IMG/VR virus record: IMGVR_UViG_3300042991_000780
Location: 31,173-95,172 of that record
Reading direction: 5' to 3' (one strand)
DNA: 64,000 nt
From: a virus
Shown here: in pieces, positions 32,976-41,470 of the stretch
Layout: every line of letters begins with the position of its first letter
Numbering within the stretch: position 1 is the first letter of the stretch
Translations under genes and position numbers: made by a program
Notes under the pieces: model-generated
Seen by the model: the letters and a program-made list of their open reading frames with translations, nothing else
Told to the model about the DNA's origin: nothing
Database searches by the model: none

Positions 32976-35561
32976 TTATTTTTTTATTAAAAAATCATCT
33001 ATCATTTTTTTAAATCCTTTTGACATATCATTCCATCCCCATTTCTGAATATCTTTGCTTGCATTTAATGACATATTTTTATACAGTTCTTTATCATCGA
33101 TTAATTTCTTTATACAACTCACATATGAATTAATATTTGCATAATTATCAACAATAAAACCATTAATATTATTTTTAATTATTAATGAAACTAATCCAAC
33201 ATCATTAGCAATTACAGGAATACCACATGCCATTGATTCTAATAACGTATTTGGTCCTGTTTCTGAAATAGAACTTATTATAAAAACATCAATACTATTA
33301 TAATATTTTTTCATTTCTGATTGTGATAATATTTTGTCATGATTTGTATCAATAATCAATGATGAATTTATTATATTATTTTTTATTAAATCATTTTGAC
33401 ATATTTCGACAATTCTTGACACTCCTTTATGATTTTCCCATTTCTTGCTTCCAACAAACCCTATTCTAAATAATGAATCATTTTTTTTAATGTTTTCTTT
33501 TTTATAAAAATCAATATTTACTCCATTCATTAAATAATATTTATTTTTATTTTTTATTTTATTAAATAGATCAATATTATTTGCAAATACGAATTCAAAA
33601 TTTTCCAATAAAATAATATTTTTCTCCGATTTCATGGACGATATTCCACAGATTATTTTTTTACTATTGATAATTGGTAATACTTTAGGTGAAAATGCAA
33701 TTATACAATCATAATCATTATCATTAAGTAGCATATCATATCTTATAATATCAATATCATAATAAATATTTAAATATTTTTTTATGTTAAATGACATAAT
33801 ATAAAACGCCCAATTCATAACATCATAAATAAAACACACTCTCGGTTTTTTAAAATGAAAATTTTCACCTTGTTTACAAAACATCCAATTGTCGGTTTTA
33901 TCGTCATATCTTTTTCTAATAAAATTTTCTAAATTTTCATATTTTTTTGATGCGTCATGATATGACATAATGATCAACGAATTGTAATTATTATATTCTT
34001 TATTATTCAATAATTTAACAATATTTTTATTTGAAAAATAAGCACCATTCAATCCCGGCATGTCTTCAATTCCACCCGTTTCTTTCCATAATTTATGAAA
34101 TGTATCAAAAAATAAATCAGTTTTTTCATTTTTATTGAAATAACAAACACCACCACCAATAAATGTTTCTTTTTCAATATTAAACATTTGGCATATTTTA
34201 AAAAATTTTTTGAATTTATTATGATTAATTGCCAATTTTTGAATTTCTTCAATTTTATATGTTTTCCAAGCAGGTGATACTATATCAAATTCATGTAAAT
34301 ATGAAAATGGTTTAATAAAATCTTTGGATAATACTTTTGAATCAATATCAATATATAATGTTTTTTTAAATTTAGTGTGTTTTGATAATTGCGTTTTTAT
34401 AATTCTATTATCATCATCTTGTAAATTGTGAAAAACAAATTCAACATTACTAATATTATTCCACTTTTCATTTCTAACAAAATCAGGCAAATTTGTGTGT
34501 ACCAATATTGGTAAACTTGAAAATTCTCTAATTGAAGAAGCACAGAACGGTGCAATTGAATCGTAATCAATTCCAAATGAAATTAACATAATACCACAAT
34601 TCGATAAATCTATTTCGGTTGTTAATTTTATTGTAGTATATTTATTAACAATTTTATTTATTTTAATATTTTCAACATTTTGATAATGTACGATTAAGCC
34701 ATTATATTCTCTTCTTATTTTATTTCGAGTTTTAATATCAATTCTTTTTGCTAAACTACCAGAATGTACTCTTCTATAAAATATTGGCTTCTCAATCGTT
34801 CCAAACATTGCATGCTTTTTCATTCTCAATAAAAATTCTCTGTCTGCACTACAAATCCAAGGTTGATATCCCCCGGCTTTTTCAAAAATAGATTTTTTTG
34901 CAAATATTGCACCCAATGCAACAGGCATTGAATTTCTTGAAACGTTATTTATATTGTTTGTGAAATCATAAAAACCAAATTTTATAATATCAAAATCATT
35001 TGCCTGATTCATAATCTCATTTATCATTTCAGGCATCATTACATCATCACTGTCAAAACGAAGAATATTATCATATTTAACTAAATCCAATAATGTATTT
35101 GTTGTTATATATGTGCCTTTATTGGACTCCATCATATAAACAGACAGATTTCTATATTTATGTGCAATTTGTTTTACTTTTTCTAATGTTTCCTGACAAC
35201 CATCAATACCAACCAATACTTCATAGTTATTATTATTGTTAAAATAAGTTTGATTTTCAATTGAATCTAAGCACTCTTCAATAAAGTTCTGAGTTTGATA
35301 TGCCGTAATAATAATTGATATTGGTATCTTTTTCTCAGAAAGATCAAGTGCATTCTCTATTAACCGATGTATATTTGGTTTACCATAAATTCTCAAATAA
35401 TCTCTTTCTTTCATTGGCTTATTGGTAATAACAGCCGTTTTTTTTAAAACAACTTCCTGATCTTTTTGACCTTTTTCAATAAAGATTAGTTTACTGTGAC
35501 GTAATTCAATTTTTTTTCTTATTACCTCTTTTTTATTTAATCTATGTCTTTTCATGTCCAA
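32976..35561 (-). CDS. Large three-part glycosyltransferase
   Basis: An 861-residue protein with three catalytic-looking parts. About 75-300 is a GT2 domain (ISIIITAYQTQNFIEECL, ILRFDSDDVMM). About 320-560 is a second GT-A-like domain (LYIDIDSKVLS near 395-405, with D-x-D). About 570-861 is a GT4-type GT-B domain with GFVGSKKWENHKG near 695 and the E-x7-E region ISETGPNTLLESMACGIPVIA near 770. Such fusions build successive linkages of one repeat unit. The coding sequence is strongly AT-rich and Asn/Ile/Lys-heavy compared with the tail genes. Confidence 0.8.
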   Translation of the reverse strand: MDMKRHRLNKKEVIRKKIELRHSKLIFIEKGQKDQEVVLKKTAVITNKPMKERDYLRIYGKPNIHRLIENALDLSEKKIPISIIITAYQTQNFIEECLDSIENQTYFNNNNNYEVLVGIDGCQETLEKVKQIAHKYRNLSVYMMESNKGTYITTNTLLDLVKYDNILRFDSDDVMMPEMINEIMNQANDFDIIKFGFYDFTNNINNVSRNSMPVALGAIFAKKSIFEKAGGYQPWICSADREFLLRMKKHAMFGTIEKPIFYRRVHSGSLAKRIDIKTRNKIRREYNGLIVHYQNVENIKINKIVNKYTTIKLTTEIDLSNCGIMLISFGIDYDSIAPFCASSIREFSSLPILVHTNLPDFVRNEKWNNISNVEFVFHNLQDDDNRIIKTQLSKHTKFKKTLYIDIDSKVLSKDFIKPFSYLHEFDIVSPAWKTYKIEEIQKLAINHNKFKKFFKICQMFNIEKETFIGGGVCYFNKNEKTDLFFDTFHKLWKETGGIEDMPGLNGAYFSNKNIVKLLNNKEYNNYNSLIIMSYHDASKKYENLENFIRKRYDDKTDNWMFCKQGENFHFKKPRVCFIYDVMNWAFYIMSFNIKKYLNIYYDIDIIRYDMLLNDNDYDCIIAFSPKVLPIINSKKIICGISSMKSEKNIILLENFEFVFANNIDLFNKIKNKNKYYLMNGVNIDFYKKENIKKNDSLFRIGFVGSKKWENHKGVSRIVEICQNDLIKNNIINSSLIIDTNHDKILSQSEMKKYYNSIDVFIISSISETGPNTLLESMACGIPVIANDVGLVSLIIKNNINGFIVDNYANINSYVSCIKKLIDDKELYKNMSLNASKDIQKWGWNDMSKGFKKMIDDFLIKK

Positions 35562-37165
35562 CTTTCACTAATAACCTCATCGTATAAATTAAATACTTTC
35601 CCGGCAGAAATGTCACTTCTATATTTCTCAATATCGGTTGGAACATCTTGTAATGTCTTACTAAGAATGTTTCCAGATTTATCCACAGTGTAAATCCAAC
35701 CCGGTTTTCCGCATAAAAAACCTTCTATTGTTGTTCTGCCTTTAAAAATACCTGCAGTATAATTACATTTCTTTATGAAGTCTTCGACATTTGACTTTAC
35801 ACCCAGATATTTTACATGATTGCCTCTTAATTGATCGGCATAAACACCATTATTTGCACCAATAACCCAAAGTTCCTGATTATTTTGTTTTGTCATTTCA
35901 ATGAGATCAAGCAAAATATTTTTTCTTAAATAATCAAGAGTGCCAATAAATAACACAATCTCTTTTTCATTATTAACTGGCTTGTATGCCATATTAAATC
36001 GTTTAGGATCAAATGGATTATCAATCAGTACAATCTTATCACCAGATACACCAAATGTCTTTATATAGTCCGTAATTGACTCCCTGATTGAAATGTATCG
36101 CTTTATTACTGGATTAATTATTGGTTCTTCAAATGTTGGGATAACTTCGCTTCTCACGTGCATAACAGCAGGAGTGTTTGGATATAATTGTAATACTAAC
36201 TCACCAATTGGCTTATGATTAATATGAATTATATCAAATTCTTTTTCGTTTTTATAAAACTGATACTTACCATCCTTATCAATAACATAATTTGGCGGTC
36301 TTTGATGTGAATAAACTTTAACGCCATTTTTTTGTGCTTTACTTAATAATGGTTCACCAATTACGGTAGATATTATTGACACATCGCATCCAAGTTTAAC
36401 AAGTTCTTTTGAAAGTTCATAATTCGATACTTCCGATCCAGTATAATTTTTAAAAAACTGACAACAAATAAGAACTTTTAATTTATCCTCAGATACATAT
36501 CTCATTGGAAGTTTATAGTTTTCAGTGAATTTCTTTCGATTTGCTTCCCAATTAGGATCAGTTTGTCCGATTGACTTATGTAAAATTCTTATTGATGTTG
36601 TTACACCAACATCACAACCATCCAAATAATTATCAACACAGAACGGAACATCATAAAAATGGAATAATCCGTAATTTTCATTGAAGTTATGTTCTGTTTT
36701 ATCTGGATCAAATGTCATAAACAAGCCATCAATCATTAATGTCGGCTGAATGCCATTAAACGAATTTGAATATTCATTTACCCACGTGCTGATTCCGTTT
36801 GTGTGTTCAACGATACCGTACATTTTACTTCTATCGCCCCACCACATTCCGGTTTCAGGAATAAATGTACTCCCGGCAACACCAACAATAGTATAACTGG
36901 TATGATTAAAATGACCAAGCAGTATTTTTCCCCAATTTTTTGTTTTGATGATAATATCGTTATGACACATCACAAAAACACAATCTTTTTCATAATGGTT
37001 TTTTATTGCGTCATTATAGATTTGAGGTAATGAAAACTGATTGAAATTAGGATAACAAATCGTTTTATGTTTTACACCGATTGTGTCATCAATATGTTTG
37101 ATAAAATTCTGATTTTCAACTTCAGATAAATGAGATGAAAATACAATAACAACATTATTTTTCAT
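35552..37165 (-). CDS. Two-domain glycosyltransferase (GT-A plus GT4)
   Basis: A 537-residue protein, first gene of the sugar operon. Residues 1-225 are GT-A-like, with the Asp-rich strand VFVMCHNDIIIK near 56 and HFYDVPFC near 175. Residues 230-537 are a GT4 glycosyltransferase: LKVLICCQFFKNYTGSE, IVLFIGTLDYLRKNILL near 405 and TIEGFLCGKPGWI near 495 with a Glu. It begins 20 bases after the -7 box of a host-type promoter and overlaps the next glycosyltransferase gene by ten bases. Confidence 0.8.
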   Translation of the reverse strand: MKNNVVIVFSSHLSEVENQNFIKHIDDTIGVKHKTICYPNFNQFSLPQIYNDAIKNHYEKDCVFVMCHNDIIIKTKNWGKILLGHFNHTSYTIVGVAGSTFIPETGMWWGDRSKMYGIVEHTNGISTWVNEYSNSFNGIQPTLMIDGLFMTFDPDKTEHNFNENYGLFHFYDVPFCVDNYLDGCDVGVTTSIRILHKSIGQTDPNWEANRKKFTENYKLPMRYVSEDKLKVLICCQFFKNYTGSEVSNYELSKELVKLGCDVSIISTVIGEPLLSKAQKNGVKVYSHQRPPNYVIDKDGKYQFYKNEKEFDIIHINHKPIGELVLQLYPNTPAVMHVRSEVIPTFEEPIINPVIKRYISIRESITDYIKTFGVSGDKIVLIDNPFDPKRFNMAYKPVNNEKEIVLFIGTLDYLRKNILLDLIEMTKQNNQELWVIGANNGVYADQLRGNHVKYLGVKSNVEDFIKKCNYTAGIFKGRTTIEGFLCGKPGWIYTVDKSGNILSKTLQDVPTDIEKYRSDISAGKVFNLYDEVISESWT

Positions 37166-37184
37166 GCATTAAAATAATAAGTTA

Positions 37185-37215
37185 CAAATTTAACGAATGA
37201 AAACTAAAATGTCAA
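37185..37215 (-). promoter_or_regulatory. Bacteroidota-type promoter of the sugar operon
   Basis: Minus strand: TTG (37213-37215), 20 bases, TAAATTTG (37185-37192), matching the -33/-7 consensus. It is the only convincing promoter for the 20-kb run of overlapping genes down to 17529. Confidence 0.7.
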
Positions 37216-37218
37216 GGA

Positions 37219-37533
37219 TTATTGTTTTTTTTGTGCATTTAATGCTGCCTCGTAATCTGACTTTGCTTTTTGAAGCGGAAATGGTATTCTGATAAGTTCA
37301 TTATCCAATATATCAAATTCATTTACATACTTCGGATTAGCATATAAGATCAGGAAATCGTAAAACGGATTGCCATAATATTTCAATGCTAATTTATCAA
37401 GTCTGCTGTAATTTACATTCCAATACTCATATTTATCACTTGCATTTACTGGTAAATTAACAAACGGCATATTATCAGTTGTACCATCACTGTTTCTTAA
37501 TATCGAATATCTATTATAGTCTGGATGTGGCAT
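37219..37533 (-). CDS. gp53-like/LysM-like baseplate wedge protein
   Basis: A 104-residue protein. KYEYWNVNYSRLDKLALKYYGNP then FLILYANPKYVNEFDIL and ELIRIPFPL follow the pattern of LysM-like modules in T4 gp53-type baseplate proteins (tyrosine/tryptophan start, size-limited fold, closing R-I-P). It is two bases downstream of the large tail gene 37536-40847, consistent with a baseplate complex. Exact counterpart in T4 uncertain. Confidence 0.6.
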   Translation of the reverse strand: MPHPDYNRYSILRNSDGTTDNMPFVNLPVNASDKYEYWNVNYSRLDKLALKYYGNPFYDFLILYANPKYVNEFDILDNELIRIPFPLQKAKSDYEAALNAQKKQ

Positions 37534-37535
37534 TG

Positions 37536-40500
37536 TTATATTAATTTAAACATTGAATTCATTGCACTCATTATATTATTTCCAACCATTGTACCATATT
37601 TTTTAGTCATTTCTTTCTGTTTTGACTGTAGTACACCTTTCATATAACTTTCCTGATTATCAGCAACTCTTGATGGTAAAGCATAAATATCATCACTGCT
37701 AAATGTTGAATTGGCATAATAATTAAATGATACTGCATTTTGAAGTGCATCGATAGGTCCTTTCAACGACTGACCACCCATTATCTTAACATTTAGTGTT
37801 ATTTTTGCCATCATTGGTTGCATACCAAAACCTTCAGGGTTCATATCCCAAGTTGTATCGTTATAATCAATATTAAGTGATTCAATAATAATTTTCGTAT
37901 AGAAAAAGTCACCGATCCTTAATATACAAATTGGCTGGCGACCAAAAACAGAGTTTCTGGCTCTCATATCACCATTATCATTAGGAACACTGAATCTTTT
38001 TGCAGAACCCTGTCTTAAACATTGTTGCAAGAACGTTAATCTGCGATGAAAATCTTCAGGTGTTTGTGTGTGAAATATCGGGTAAAAGTAATCGCCATTA
38101 ACTGATTTAAAATCACTCAATATTCCTGTATCTTTTCCGCCAGCAGTTGTCATTGCTGCTGTTCTTTCGTTATACAAATTATTTGATGCCTGACGTTTTA
38201 ATAAAGATAATTTTGTTAATAATGCATCTTTTTCTTCTCCCTTTATTTTAATTGTTTCTTTTTCTTCCGCAGTTAAAACTTTTTCTTTTGCTTTTGGAAC
38301 ATTACTATTTCTTTGGAAATGAATAATAGCGTATCTCTCATTTTTAGTTGTTGCAGATGGAATTGCTGCTGCAGTTCCATTTTTTGGATCAGCAAAATAA
38401 TCACCTTCAGTACCATTACCATATCTACCACCATCAGTTCTGACAGTAATGCCTAATGTTTTAACATCTTGTTGGAAAATCGCTTTTAATCTTGCTTCAA
38501 CCAACGCTTTTGCTGCTTCGGCTCTTCTTTTTCCAAGTTTTTCATTATATGCAGAACCCTTTTCAGTATCTGTTGTAATTTTTTCTGTATATAATTTAGA
38601 TGCAGCACCGTGAATCACAACATCCCAAAGATATCTTGCGTCTTCATTACCATAAAAATCTTTAAGGACTTTATTTAAAAAACAGTCTTGTCCAAACTGG
38701 TCAACAATTCCGGGTTGATTATATTGTGTTGGTGCTGATTCTGGTATTAAAATATATTCATCAGTACCTGCGACCTGTGTTAAACCACTAATATAATAAA
38801 TATTTTGGTTTAAACCGTCATAACCACCACCCATTGATTCAACTTTCTTTGTTATTTCATAATGCATTTCCTTATACATTATATCAAAAATAGTGTTAGG
38901 ATTACTATATTTTGGATCAGTCTTAGGATTATTTGGATCAGTCGGATAATCATTAGGAAATACCATTTTTATATCTGAAGGTGGTTTAATTTCTGGTTCA
39001 GCAGGTTTTCCGGGAGTTTTGATTATTTCAATCTCATCATCTAATGGCGGTATTTTGCTTTCAATTTCTTCAATAAGTACCGGAACTGGAATAGGATCAC
39101 CACCAAATTGAAAAAATTCTGCAATATCTTTATGTGGTGTTTTACTATTCCTATAATTTCTTAATTGTGGTGGATAATCAACAAGCAAAGTAAATGAAAT
39201 TGTTCCACTTCTTTCTGAGTTCTGGTAGTTATACATTGGTTCGTTTCTACCAACCATAACTGTTGATTCAAATTTAGCACTTGATGTTTCAACAATCTCA
39301 ATATTATATGGTGGAAACCACATTATGCGACCATTAAACGGACCAACCTCACTCAATGGAAGTGGTGAACCGTATTCATCATCCATAATCCCATAATCAC
39401 CTTTGCTTATAACACCAACAGCAAGATTTTCAATCGAAAACATTAAATTTTTATTATCAATTTTACCCCCTTCATCCATTGTTGGATGTATTCTTGGCAT
39501 TACTGTTTTATAAATAACAGAATTTGGATTGCCACCATAAACATAGTTACCATTAAACCTAATTGCTTTCGTAAACCTGTCATATTGGTCAACCACTGAA
39601 TGTTGACGAATACCTTGCTTCCATGCTGTTCCACTTCTTAATGCATATGTGCTTCCGTTTGCTCTCCATAATCCCGATCCATTAAAACCAACAAGTTTAT
39701 CGCCCATTTTAAATGCTTTTCTTGTTATATCAACTGCTGTTCCTTCCGTAGCATTTAATAAGTTTCTTGTATATTCCAACAATCCGGTTCTTATGTTGAA
39801 ACTATCAATAGATTCCTGACTTGCGAGATTATTTATTTCTTCTTCAGTGTCACCATGAAGTTGTGCTAATTCCTTATTTGCAACAGGTAATACACCATCT
39901 CTACCCCAGACTAATTTATTTCTAATATTATCATTACTGAATTCAGTTTCAGGATCAATCCATTCGTTATTTGAACCTTTTATTCCAGCAGTATAAACAG
40001 GTGATTTATTTGATCTACCAAAATTTTCTCTAATATAATCGCCACTTGGTGCATATCCCTGAATATCATTTGGTAAAAATTTTCTTGAATCAATCATTTC
40101 ATTATTTGCATCAATAACTGCTGCAAATCTTGGGTGATAATTGATATACGGATAAAGACTGTCAACATCAAAATTGAAATATCTTTTTATACCATAATTA
40201 ATTATTGTGCTTTGTGGTTTTACTGATTTATCAGCAATGTCACCATATTGGATAAAAACTCTTTCGTTTGATTTATAAACGTTTTGATTTATTGATTGAT
40301 ATAAAAATGATAATTGACCAACGCCAGTGTTTCTAATATACTCAGCATTATCAGCATCTTTATTAAATGGATAATCTTTTGATACGTTTTTATACCATAT
40401 TTTATCAATAAAGTTTTCAAATGTCGTATCATCCTCATTTCTGGTAATATGCAAATCAATTTTATTTGTAAAAACTTTAGTGTCTTTATTACCATCGAAT

Positions 40501-40847
40501 AAGTTTGAAAGTTTTATAACCGGAAATGTTTGTTGGGCAAGATGTGATGCTGCATTATATGCAAATTGCTTACCCAACATAATCAATCCAATTTCAGTAA
40601 GTGGTGTGGGATAAGTTATTAATCTACCAAAAACAGTGTTTTTTAAATTAAATGATTTAAATGGAGCAATAATACCGATAATACTATTAACAGAATTTAC
40701 GATTTGATTAACCGTAGCAGTGTTCTCAATATTATATTCATTCTCAATATTATATAAATTACGTGGTACAAGTTTATCTCTAAATTCCTGAGAATTCGTT
40801 AATAATCTTGATCTGGTCATACCAGCAGTAAGTGTTCCTAATGCCAT
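37536..40847 (-). CDS. Large tail/baseplate protein with an OmpA-like domain
   Basis: A 1103-residue structural protein. Residues about 690-850 resemble an OmpA/MotB peptidoglycan-binding domain (VVIHGAASK, then YNEKLGKRRAEAAKALVEARL, and YAIIHFQR as the last strand), interrupted by an Asp/Gly-rich loop. The rest is beta-rich with a Pro-rich linker around 600-640. Peptidoglycan binding at the tail tip would help cell-wall engagement. It is a late gene with the GTATTTAT motif 16 bases upstream. No T4 counterpart assigned. Confidence 0.68.
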   Translation of the reverse strand: MALGTLTAGMTRSRLLTNSQEFRDKLVPRNLYNIENEYNIENTATVNQIVNSVNSIIGIIAPFKSFNLKNTVFGRLITYPTPLTEIGLIMLGKQFAYNAASHLAQQTFPVIKLSNLFDGNKDTKVFTNKIDLHITRNEDDTTFENFIDKIWYKNVSKDYPFNKDADNAEYIRNTGVGQLSFLYQSINQNVYKSNERVFIQYGDIADKSVKPQSTIINYGIKRYFNFDVDSLYPYINYHPRFAAVIDANNEMIDSRKFLPNDIQGYAPSGDYIRENFGRSNKSPVYTAGIKGSNNEWIDPETEFSNDNIRNKLVWGRDGVLPVANKELAQLHGDTEEEINNLASQESIDSFNIRTGLLEYTRNLLNATEGTAVDITRKAFKMGDKLVGFNGSGLWRANGSTYALRSGTAWKQGIRQHSVVDQYDRFTKAIRFNGNYVYGGNPNSVIYKTVMPRIHPTMDEGGKIDNKNLMFSIENLAVGVISKGDYGIMDDEYGSPLPLSEVGPFNGRIMWFPPYNIEIVETSSAKFESTVMVGRNEPMYNYQNSERSGTISFTLLVDYPPQLRNYRNSKTPHKDIAEFFQFGGDPIPVPVLIEEIESKIPPLDDEIEIIKTPGKPAEPEIKPPSDIKMVFPNDYPTDPNNPKTDPKYSNPNTIFDIMYKEMHYEITKKVESMGGGYDGLNQNIYYISGLTQVAGTDEYILIPESAPTQYNQPGIVDQFGQDCFLNKVLKDFYGNEDARYLWDVVIHGAASKLYTEKITTDTEKGSAYNEKLGKRRAEAAKALVEARLKAIFQQDVKTLGITVRTDGGRYGNGTEGDYFADPKNGTAAAIPSATTKNERYAIIHFQRNSNVPKAKEKVLTAEEKETIKIKGEEKDALLTKLSLLKRQASNNLYNERTAAMTTAGGKDTGILSDFKSVNGDYFYPIFHTQTPEDFHRRLTFLQQCLRQGSAKRFSVPNDNGDMRARNSVFGRQPICILRIGDFFYTKIIIESLNIDYNDTTWDMNPEGFGMQPMMAKITLNVKIMGGQSLKGPIDALQNAVSFNYYANSTFSSDDIYALPSRVADNQESYMKGVLQSKQKEMTKKYGTMVGNNIMSAMNSMFKLI

Positions 40848-40862
40848 TTAATATTATTTTTT

Positions 40863-40870
40863 ATAAATAC
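40863..40870 (-). promoter_or_regulatory. Late-promoter motif GTATTTAT
   Basis: Minus strand AAGTATTTATAAAAAA, 16 bases before the ATG of the large tail gene. Confidence 0.55.
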
Positions 40871-40978
40871 TTGCATAATAAATTTAAATGACATAATTTT
40901 ACCTTGCCGAAATCTGTGCCAACGCTTTGGGATAATAATAATATTATTTCTTACCCTGATTGGAGTGAACTTTATTTT

Positions 40979-41218
40979 TTAAGATTTTTCAACAAAAGTA
41001 ATTGGTTTATTTTCATTGAGAGCAAGAATTAACTTTTGGGCATTTTTAAAAGTTATTCTCTTATAAGGATTTCTTAAACCCGATTTGAGAATATATATTC
41101 CATAAGCATTTTCATATCCTTTTTCATCCAACAATCTATTGATTTGATCCAAGAGTTTTGACGTAACACCAGTATTTTTTGGATAATATCCAAGAACAAT
41201 TTGAATTCTTTTATTCAT
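40979..41218 (-). CDS. Small hypothetical protein
   Basis: A 79-residue basic protein counted from MNKRIQIVLGYYP. An in-frame ATG 18 codons upstream (41272) lies in a region of TTGCACA-type repeats that look regulatory, so I prefer the inner start. Beta-alpha-beta pattern; function unknown. It is not preceded by a late motif, which sets it apart from both neighbours. Confidence 0.5.
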   Translation of the reverse strand: MNKRIQIVLGYYPKNTGVTSKLLDQINRLLDEKGYENAYGIYILKSGLRNPYKRITFKNAQKLILALNENKPITFVEKS

Positions 41219-41236
41219 TTTTGGAAATTTAAAAAG

Positions 41237-41386
41237 TGTGCAAAACCCCAAACATTGTGCAATTTTGCACATACTCCCTGCCTATTAAAAATTAAAAAAT
41301 TTAAATAATTTTTTATTTGAATTTTTGGGTTGTAACTGTCAATTCTTTTTTTACACTTCATGTGGAAATAAAAGTTGCAGTGCAAC
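41237..41386. promoter_or_regulatory. Repeated TGTGCAA/TTGCACA boxes and a GTTGCA-G-TGCAAC palindrome
   Basis: Upstream of the small gene at 41218 are TGTGCAA (about 41238), ATTGTGCAA (about 41251) and its inverse TTGCACA (about 41262). A one-base-centred palindrome GTTGCA/TGCAAC lies at 41374-41386. The rest of 41273-41470 shows no gene. This is a likely operator/promoter region; the regulator is not known. Confidence 0.4.
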
Positions 41387-41470
41387 ATTAATGGTTTTCA
41401 GCGAGAAAAACAAGGATTTTTACAAAATTAGTTATTTTGTTGAAAGAATCAAAGCATTTTGTTGATAAAT

